DNA of 5,626 bases from Lachnospiraceae bacterium (GTDB lineage: Bacteria; Bacillota; Clostridia; Lachnospirales; Lachnospiraceae). Of the stretch, positions 1 through 4,332 are shown piece after piece (the first letter of the stretch is position 1; every line of letters begins with the position of its first letter). A model generated the notes under the pieces. That model saw only the letters and a program-made list of their open reading frames with translations. It searched no databases and was not told where the DNA came from. The translations under genes and the position numbers were made by a program. The stretch is taken from assembly GCA_022790905.1 (NCBI GenBank), contig JAAVYC010000098.1, forward strand, positions 1-5,626, in the 5' to 3' direction.

Positions 1-7
1 ACTCATC

Positions 8-790
8 ATGGCAGCGTACAAAGTTGAAATCTGCGGCGTCAATACCGCAAAACTTCCCATTTTGAAAGAAAGCGAAAAAGAAGAACTTTTCACAAGGATC
101 AAGCAGGGAGATTTAGCTGCCAGGGAAGCATATATCAAGGGAAACCTAAGGCTTGTCTTAAGCGTCATCAAACGTTTTTCTAACCACAATGAAAATGTGG
201 ACGATCTCTTTCAAATCGGATGCATCGGTTTGATCAAATCCATTGACAATTTTGATCCCACTATGGGGGTAAAATTCTCCACTTATGCCGTTCCAATGAT
301 TATCGGAGAGATACGGCGCTATTTAAGAGATAACAATTCCATCCGGGTAAGCCGTTCTCTGCGTGACACTGCATATAAGGCAATTCACGCAAAAGAGATT
401 TTAACAAGAACGGCAACCACAGAACCGACATTAGAAGATATTTCCAAAGAAACTGGTATCCCCAAAGAAGATATCCTCTTTGCTTTAGATGCCATCCAAA
501 GTCCTTTAAGTCTCTATGACCCCGTCTACACGGATGGCGGAGATACCCTCTATGTCATGGATCAGATCAGTGACAAAAAAAACAGGGAAGAGACATGGAT
601 TGAGGAACTCTCTTTAAGCGATGCCATGGACCGTCTGAATGATCGTGAAAACTATATCATCCGCCTTCGCTTTTTCGAGGGAAAGACACAGATGGAGGTG
701 GCAGAAGAGATCCATATTTCTCAGGCACAGGTCTCACGCCTCGAAAAATCCGCCTTAAAAAGTATGAAAAATTATCTTGCCCTAAAATAG
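8..790 (+). CDS. sigG: RNA polymerase sporulation sigma factor SigG (forespore-specific)
   Basis: Late forespore sigma factor of the sigma-70 family (SigF/SigG/SigB group), which directs core RNA polymerase to forespore genes after engulfment. The 260-residue protein has the usual length. It opens with the SigG signature KVEICGV (residues 5-11), followed by region 2 (about 37-107, with NLRLVLSVIKRF, DDLFQIGCIGLIKSIDNFD and KFSTYAVPMIIGEIRRYLRDN), region 3 (about 110-170, IRVSRSLRD) and region 4 (about 205-256, with the helix-turn-helix TQMEVAEEIHISQAQVSRLE). The ATG start matches the B. subtilis start in alignment (four residues before KVEICGV), but only 7 bases of upstream sequence are present, so neither a ribosome binding site nor a promoter can be seen. 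It converges on the nuclease gene and is not downstream of sigE in the same direction, unlike in B. subtilis. Residue 44 is Lys where B. subtilis SigG has Asn45. The assignment is very secure; SigF is less likely because of the KVEICGV start. Confidence 0.96.
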   Translation: MAAYKVEICGVNTAKLPILKESEKEELFTRIKQGDLAAREAYIKGNLRLVLSVIKRFSNHNENVDDLFQIGCIGLIKSIDNFDPTMGVKFSTYAVPMIIGEIRRYLRDNNSIRVSRSLRDTAYKAIHAKEILTRTATTEPTLEDISKETGIPKEDILFALDAIQSPLSLYDPVYTDGGDTLYVMDQISDKKNREETWIEELSLSDAMDRLNDRENYIIRLRFFEGKTQMEVAEEIHISQAQVSRLEKSALKSMKNYLALK

Positions 791-792
791 CC

Positions 793-819
793 AAAGCGGG
801 TTTTCACAAAACCCGCTTT
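793..819. terminator. Bidirectional intrinsic terminator between convergent sigG and nuclease genes
   Basis: A perfect 12-bp inverted repeat (AAAGCGGGTTTT / AAAACCCGCTTT) with a 3-base loop (CAC) lies 2 bases after the sigG stop and 9 bases from the stop of the converging nuclease gene. The stem has a GC-rich core. Each outer arm ends in a short T run on the exiting strand (CTTTCCC on plus, CTTTGGCTATTTT on minus), so the U-tracts are weak. Position and symmetry fit a shared terminator for both genes. Confidence 0.8.
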
Positions 820-828
820 CCCAAACTG

Positions 829-2430
829 CTATTTATCCCATTTATCACAGAGCGCACTGATTTGGTCCGCAAACTTTGCTAAATCCTTATTGGCTCCTCC
901 CTCATTTTTACGGATCACTGCCATAAGCCGCTCACCCATTGCCAAAAGCCTCGCAAAGACACCGGATGCCGCTTTTCTTTTCTTTTCTTTTCTTTCGACA
1001 ATCTCTCTAGAACCTGCTTGAATCTGCGTATTTGTGAGTAGGTCAAATACATCGCCGCTGTAAGGCGCCACAGCGTCTAGATTCAAATCTTGCTGCAGAC
1101 ATTTTGCAAAACTGTCACAGACCTCATCGTCTCCGTGTACGACAAATACCCGTTTTGGCGGCTTTTGAAAAGCGCCAACCCACTCCAACAATTTCTTTTT
1201 ATCTGCATGACCGCTTAATCCCGGCAGATTCAAAATCTTTGCCTGCACATCAATCTGCTCCCCAAAAAGCTTCACAACCTTTCCTCCATTCAAGAGGAAA
1301 TTGCCAAGTGTACCCAGCACCTGAAATCCCACAAATACAATGGTGGAATCTTTTCTCCAGAGATTGTGTTTGAGGTGATGGCGAATCCGTCCCGCCTCGC
1401 ACATACCAGAAGCAGAAATAATCACTTTCGATTTTTCATCAAAATTGATCATCTTGGACTCGCCGCTTGTAATCGCCATCTTTAATCCGTCAAAACGAAT
1501 CGGATTGATCCCGTGATTTACAAGAGCGAGAGCTTCCTCATCAAAACACTCGGTCACATTTTTATGAAAGATTCCCGTTGCCTCTACCGCAAGCGGGCTG
1601 TCAATGTAAACTTCAAAATCCGGATACTCCGGCACAAGATTTTCCGTCTTCACTCTTCTTAAAAAATAGAGCATTTCCTGCGTCCTTCCCACAGAAAATG
1701 CAGGAATCACAACATTTCCTCCCCTTTTAAACGTTTCTGCAATTACTTCTGCAAGTTTTCTTGCATAATCAATGTTTTCTTCATGGAAACGGTCTCCATA
1801 AGTGGACTCCATGACCACATAATCTGCCTCTTCAATAAAATGCGGATCTTTGATCAGCGGTTTATTTCCATTTCCAAGATCGCCGGAAAATACAATTTTT
1901 TTACTTCCCTCTTCTTCCTTTGCCCAGACTTCAATCGAAGCAGAACCCAATAAATGCCCCGCATCGACAAAACGAATCGTCAACTGTTTATGGATCTCAA
2001 TCTCCTTTTCATAGGGACAAGGCACAAAATGATCCAATACCCCGACCGCATCGTTCATATCATAAAGCGGTATAACATCCTCTTTTCCCGCACGCCTTGC
2101 TTTTCGATTTTTCCATTCCGCCTCAAACTGCTGGATGTGCGCGCTGTCTTTTAACATAATATCACAGAGTTCTGCCGTCGCGTTTGTCGCATAGATTTTT
2201 CCCCGAAATCCATGACTATAAAGAAGCGGCAGCAGTCCGGAGTGATCAATATGCGCATGTGTAATCAAAATATAGTCAATCTGCGCTGCATTGACCGGAA
2301 TCTCTTGATTCACATACAGATCCGGCCCCTGCTCCATGCCACAGTCCACTAAAATATGCAACTCTCCTACTTGCAGATAATGACAGCTCCCCGTCACCTC
2401 ATGATCTGCCCCTAAAAATTCTAGTTTCAT
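829..2430 (-). CDS. MBL-fold, beta-CASP RNA-processing nuclease (CPSF/Ysh1-like, COG1236 type)
   Basis: Predicted zinc-dependent RNA endo/exonuclease of the metallo-beta-lactamase beta-CASP family, related to CPSF-73/Ysh1 and to bacterial homologues such as Thermus TTHA0252; probably cytoplasmic. In the 533-residue protein I see motif 1 (D29 in LVDCG), motif 2 HAHIDH (58-63), motif 3 (H159 in DAGHLLGSAS), motif 4 (D184 in SGDLG), beta-CASP motif A (E208 in MESTYGDR), motif B (H408 in GLSGHAD) and motif C (H432 in VVHGDDE). His at motif C is the form associated with RNA rather than DNA substrates. All metal ligands are present, so it should be active. The core ends near residue 470. A Lys/Arg/Glu-rich linker (475-486) and a roughly 47-residue helical tail follow, an extension beyond the minimal family. 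I chose the ATG at 2430 because AAAGGAG stands 8 bases upstream; an in-frame GTG at 2475 has no such site. It lies between sigE and the inverted sigG. The target RNA is unknown. Confidence 0.9.
   Translation of the reverse strand: MKLEFLGADHEVTGSCHYLQVGELHILVDCGMEQGPDLYVNQEIPVNAAQIDYILITHAHIDHSGLLPLLYSHGFRGKIYATNATAELCDIMLKDSAHIQQFEAEWKNRKARRAGKEDVIPLYDMNDAVGVLDHFVPCPYEKEIEIHKQLTIRFVDAGHLLGSASIEVWAKEEEGSKKIVFSGDLGNGNKPLIKDPHFIEEADYVVMESTYGDRFHEENIDYARKLAEVIAETFKRGGNVVIPAFSVGRTQEMLYFLRRVKTENLVPEYPDFEVYIDSPLAVEATGIFHKNVTECFDEEALALVNHGINPIRFDGLKMAITSGESKMINFDEKSKVIISASGMCEAGRIRHHLKHNLWRKDSTIVFVGFQVLGTLGNFLLNGGKVVKLFGEQIDVQAKILNLPGLSGHADKKKLLEWVGAFQKPPKRVFVVHGDDEVCDSFAKCLQQDLNLDAVAPYSGDVFDLLTNTQIQAGSREIVERKEKKRKAASGVFARLLAMGERLMAVIRKNEGGANKDLAKFADQISALCDKWDK
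973..996. repeat. Pentanucleotide tandem repeat (TTTTC)4-TTTC inside the nuclease gene
   Basis: Four perfect copies of TTTTC (AAAAG on the coding strand) followed by a partial copy lie inside the nuclease coding sequence and encode roughly residues 479-486 (ERKEKKRK). A 5-base unit is not a multiple of three, so gain or loss of one unit shifts the frame. By hand translation, loss of a unit gives a stop after about 13 new codons and gain gives a stop after about 19. All catalytic motifs lie upstream. Confidence 0.85.
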
Positions 2431-2438
2431 ATCATCTT

Positions 2439-2445
2439 CTCCTTT
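2439..2445 (-). promoter_or_regulatory. Ribosome binding site of the nuclease gene
   Basis: AAAGGAG on the minus strand, 8 bases before ATG 2430. It decides the start: the longer frame from GTG 2475 has no purine-rich site and lacks family similarity in its first 15 residues. Confidence 0.85.
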
Positions 2446-2509
2446 GGTATTCCCACTGATTCTCAATCGCTTCACAACATGATTTCACAAACCATAGACA
2501 TCTTAATGC

Positions 2510-2538
2510 ATATGATATTTGTCTATATTATATCATAT
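2510..2538. repeat. Inverted repeat spanning the -10 region and predicted start of the nuclease promoter
   Basis: Perfect 9-bp arms, ATATGATAT and ATATCATAT, are separated by 11 bases. The right arm contains part of the extended -10 element and the left arm lies just past the predicted transcription start. All pairs except one per arm are A/T, so this is more likely an operator-type dyad than an RNA hairpin. It may also be chance in an AT-rich spacer. Confidence 0.45.
2527..2535 (-). promoter_or_regulatory. Extended -10 promoter element of the nuclease gene
   Basis: On the minus strand the spacer between sigE and the nuclease holds TGATATAAT, a perfect extended -10 (TGn followed by TATAAT). 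No good TTGACA stands 16-18 bases upstream, which extended -10 promoters can tolerate. The predicted start is near 2520, giving a leader of about 90 bases to ATG 2430. This suggests housekeeping sigma-A transcription of the nuclease, independent of the upstream spoIIGA-sigE operon, although no terminator separates them. Confidence 0.6.
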
Positions 2539-2548
2539 TTATCCTCTG

Positions 2549-2564
2549 AATTGTATATACAATT
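2549..2564. repeat. 16-bp perfect palindrome overlapping the sigE stop and the nuclease -35 region
   Basis: AATTGTATATACAATT is a perfect, loopless palindrome. It includes two bases of the sigE stop codon and covers the position where the -35 of the nuclease promoter would lie. A palindrome without a loop is a protein-binding design (operator) rather than a terminator. Its GT-N4-AC core resembles GntR-type operators, but that is only suggestive. Confidence 0.5.
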
Positions 2565-3312
2565 ATTCAAATTTTACAATTTCTTTTTTCAACCTCTTCA
2601 TAATCTTTTTCTCAAGGCGAGAAATATAGGACTGTGAGATACCAAGCAGATCTGCAACTTCTTTTTGCGTCATCTCTTTTCCATCCTTTGTTCCCAGGCC
2701 AAAACGCAATTCCACGATCGTGCGCTCCCTGCCCGAAAGTTTTTTGATCGCCTCTCTTAAAAGCTGTTCTTCCACTTCCGTCTCGATATCCCGATAAATG
2801 ACATCCTCCTCTGTCCCAAGCACGTCAGACAATAAAAGTTCATTTCCGTCATAGTCCACATTCAGCGGCTCATCAATGCTCACTTCCAATTTGGTCTTAT
2901 TATTGCGCCGCAGATACATTAAAATCTCATTCTCGATACAGCGGGAAGCATAGGTCGCCAATTTGATTTTTTTCTCCGGATTGAATGTATTGATTGATTT
3001 AATCAGTCCAATCGTTCCAATTGAAATCAGATCTTCCACTCCGACTCCGGTATTGTCAAATTTTTTTGCAATGTAGACGACGAGCCTCAAATTATGTTCA
3101 ATCAGCACAGATTTGGATTCTTTTGACCTTTCGCCCTCCTCGTCCGCCAATCCCTGTATGTAATGCGCTTCATCAATGGCGTCCAGTGGGGGCGGAAGAA
3201 CTTCACTTCCCCCGATATAGTGTACTTCATTTTTCTTTTTCCACAACATTGTATAAAAAGATGGCATAATTCGGATTCCCATCCGATTTTTCAAATTCAT
3301 TTTTATGTACAT
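2563..3312 (-). CDS. sigE: RNA polymerase sporulation sigma factor SigE precursor (pro-SigE)
   Basis: Early mother-cell sigma factor, made as an inactive membrane-associated precursor and activated by SpoIIGA cleavage. From ATG 3312 the protein has 249 residues (239 in B. subtilis). Residues 1-31 form a basic, hydrophobic pro-sequence. The mature N-terminus should lie at HYIGGSEVLPPPL (31-43), where the B. subtilis YYIGGSEALPPPL is cut. Region 2 spans about 67-137 (NLRLVVYIAKKFDNTG, EDLISIGTIGLIKSINTFNP, KLATYASRCIENEILMYLRR), then SIDEPLNVDYDGNELLLSDVLG, and region 4 about 185-240 with the helix-turn-helix TQKEVADLLGISQSYISRLEK. I chose this start because AGGAAAGG stands 8 bases upstream and the pro-sequence then has nearly the family length. 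The frame stays open for 20 more codons to an ATG at 3372 that overlaps the spoIIGA stop. The gene follows spoIIGA by 53 bases and is probably co-transcribed from the spoIIGA promoter. Confidence 0.96.
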   Translation of the reverse strand: MYIKMNLKNRMGIRIMPSFYTMLWKKKNEVHYIGGSEVLPPPLDAIDEAHYIQGLADEEGERSKESKSVLIEHNLRLVVYIAKKFDNTGVGVEDLISIGTIGLIKSINTFNPEKKIKLATYASRCIENEILMYLRRNNKTKLEVSIDEPLNVDYDGNELLLSDVLGTEEDVIYRDIETEVEEQLLREAIKKLSGRERTIVELRFGLGTKDGKEMTQKEVADLLGISQSYISRLEKKIMKRLKKEIVKFE

Positions 3313-3320
3313 AGTTCTAT

Positions 3321-3328
3321 CCTTTCCT
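3321..3328 (-). promoter_or_regulatory. Ribosome binding site of sigE
   Basis: AGGAAAGG on the minus strand, 8 bases before ATG 3312. It favours the 249-residue product over the 269-residue frame from ATG 3372 and over the later Met at 3300, which would sit about 20 bases from this site. Confidence 0.7.
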
Positions 3329-3365
3329 GTTACTTCATGACTCTTACCTTTATGGTATCGCCCGT

Positions 3366-4142
3366 CTACCATAATCTTCCGTTTAATATCACCTGATATT
3401 CGCTATTCTTTAAAAAATCTTCTTCCACCACTGCAAAAACTGCCGGTTTTACAGAGATCTCTCTATTTTTCTTCTGTATTAAAAGGCAATCCAATGTGAC
3501 CGCCGGAATCAATCCATGTTCCTTTCCCAATGAAACAAATGGAATATAGCGGTACGCAAGCTTTTCCGCTCCCTCTATCTGTGCGAACATTTCTTTTGCA
3601 ATCAGACTAACGGGAAGCTTTACATATGGATCCACCAATAAATTTCCTGTATCAAAAAAGCCTTCCAAGGAAAGTTCAGACTCTCCTTGGCATATCTTTA
3701 TATCGTATATTTTCTCCTTTTCTTTTCCCCCTTGAAAAAGCGCCAAAAAAACACTCATAAAAATTGCCGTCGCCGCCATCACCCATCCAAAAAGCCGCGT
3801 CTGTCCGAGTACCTGACACGTCCATCCCACGCATCCACCTACTAACATCATTAACAGATACCCTGTCACATAATCTAAGATAAATTCCCGGAAACTTTTC
3901 TGACGAAAACATCCATAAAATATCAACGGATTAATCAGGAAATGAACAAGGCACTTGTAAAACCACGCATTTTTCAGCACGAGCATACACACGGTACTGC
4001 TCAGTACTCCCAAAAACGCTAGCACCATCATACGGCTTATTTTACATGGCTTCCCCCTGATTTCCCGAATCAAAAGAAGTGTCAGATAATCAAAAAAGAA
4101 ATTCGTAAATAAATATACGTCTATGTAAAATTCATAGTGCAC
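3366..4142 (-). CDS. spoIIGA: Sporulation sigma-E factor-processing membrane aspartic peptidase SpoIIGA
   Basis: Membrane-embedded aspartic protease that converts pro-SigE to active SigE on the mother-cell side of the sporulation septum, triggered in B. subtilis by the forespore protein SpoIIR. The 258-residue protein has five likely membrane segments (about 5-25, 36-56, 58-78, 86-109, 118-137) and then a soluble protease domain. The family signature GFFDTGNLLVDPYVKLPV (161-178) carries the predicted catalytic Asp164; B. subtilis has DSGN here. IPFVSLG (200-206) and LIPAV (211-215) match the later family blocks. The GTG start was chosen because GGAGGT lies 5 bases upstream and the next residues (FYIDVYLFTNFFFD) align with the B. 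subtilis N-terminus (YLDVIWLLNFCFD). It is shorter than B. subtilis SpoIIGA (about 309 residues), mainly after the catalytic motif. It precedes sigE, its substrate gene, which supports the call. Confidence 0.94.
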   Translation of the reverse strand: MHYEFYIDVYLFTNFFFDYLTLLLIREIRGKPCKISRMMVLAFLGVLSSTVCMLVLKNAWFYKCLVHFLINPLIFYGCFRQKSFREFILDYVTGYLLMMLVGGCVGWTCQVLGQTRLFGWVMAATAIFMSVFLALFQGGKEKEKIYDIKICQGESELSLEGFFDTGNLLVDPYVKLPVSLIAKEMFAQIEGAEKLAYRYIPFVSLGKEHGLIPAVTLDCLLIQKKNREISVKPAVFAVVEEDFLKNSEYQVILNGRLW

Positions 4143-4147
4143 TTTCC

Positions 4148-4153
4148 ACCTCC
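4148..4153 (-). promoter_or_regulatory. Ribosome binding site selecting the GTG start of spoIIGA
   Basis: GGAGGT on the minus strand, 5 bases before GTG 4142. An ATG at 4238 opens a longer frame, but that start lies upstream of the spoIIGA promoter itself, and an ATG just inside the gene is out of frame and stops at once. The GTG is therefore the only well-supported start. Confidence 0.85.
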
Positions 4154-4187
4154 ATTGCTTTAATCTGATACCCAATATCTGATGTCT

Positions 4188-4220
4188 ATTATAGCGGATG
4201 GACACTGTGATTTTTGTCAA
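4188..4220 (-). promoter_or_regulatory. spoIIG promoter: consensus hexamers with a 21-bp spacer (Spo0A-dependent type)
   Basis: On the minus strand a perfect TTGACA (4215-4220) and a perfect TATAAT (4188-4193) are separated by 21 bases instead of about 17. The B. subtilis spoIIG promoter is known for the same oddity (22-bp spacing) and needs Spo0A~P to reposition sigma-A. The predicted start is near 4181, giving a leader of about 39 bases. This promoter should drive spoIIGA and sigE at the onset of sporulation. Confidence 0.85.
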
Positions 4221-4221
4221 A
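4213..4221 (+). promoter_or_regulatory. Spo0A box overlapping the spoIIG -35
   Basis: TTTGTCAAA on the plus strand matches the Spo0A consensus TTTGTCRAA in every position and covers the -35 hexamer of the spoIIG promoter. In B. subtilis a Spo0A site likewise overlaps this -35. A second box in the expected tandem position about 10 bp upstream is not convincing here. Confidence 0.75.
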
Positions 4222-4249
4222 AAAAAGTTGCGATACATATTTTTCTTGT

Positions 4250-4264
4250 ATAGGAATTTCCTAT
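4250..4264. repeat. 15-bp dyad upstream of the spoIIG promoter
   Basis: ATAGGAA-T-TTCCTAT, perfect 7-bp arms around one central base, lies about 70-80 bp upstream of the predicted spoIIGA start, between the terminator tail and the Spo0A box. A one-base loop rules out a useful RNA hairpin, so a protein-binding site is the simplest reading. No regulator is recognised. Confidence 0.45.
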
Positions 4265-4267
4265 GAT

Positions 4268-4303
4268 ATAAAAAATAAGCACCGACAATATCTTGTCGAT
4301 GCT
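4268..4303 (-). terminator. Intrinsic terminator of the ECF-aminotransferase operon
   Basis: About 30 bases after the aminotransferase stop, the minus-strand transcript reads AGCATCGACAA, loop GATA, TTGTCGGTGCT: an 11-bp stem including one G-U pair, followed directly by the U-rich tail TATTTTTTAT. This is a clear rho-independent terminator isolating spoIIGA from upstream transcription. Confidence 0.85.
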
Positions 4304-4332
4304 CGATCGTCCTGTTACTTCTATATCAAAAT

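Noticed and set aside
1104..1373. Plus-strand open frames of about 65-110 codons across the minus-strand genes (1104-1373, 1954-2154, 3021-3396, 4214-4511, 4666-5330)
   Set aside because: They lie antisense to well-supported genes, show no family motifs and no good ribosome sites, and have the composition of reversed coding sequence. 3676-3912 is likewise an out-of-frame shadow within spoIIGA.
2431..2475. Upstream in-frame extension of the nuclease gene to GTG 2475 (15 extra residues)
   Set aside because: There is no ribosome binding site before the GTG, whereas AAAGGAG stands correctly before ATG 2430, where the family's N-terminal strand begins.
2518..2526. TTTGTCTAT as a Spo0A box at the nuclease promoter
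   Set aside because: It matches only 7 of 9 consensus positions and lacks the purine and final A, with no paired box nearby. It probably occurs by chance.
2550..2557. Possible SigE-type -10 (TATACAAT on minus) before the nuclease gene
   Set aside because: The -10 is close to the SigE consensus, but the stretch 14 bases upstream matches the -35 poorly. The sequence is also fully explained by the palindrome, so I do not call a SigE promoter.
2539..2562. Terminator between sigE and the nuclease gene
   Set aside because: The only symmetric structure is an AT-rich loopless palindrome without a U-tract, so it would not terminate. Read-through from spoIIG into the nuclease cannot be excluded.
4143..4238. 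Longer spoIIGA frame starting at ATG 4238
   Set aside because: It would start upstream of the TTGACA/TATAAT promoter and would place a charged, non-family stretch before the first membrane helix. GTG 4142 has a strong ribosome site.
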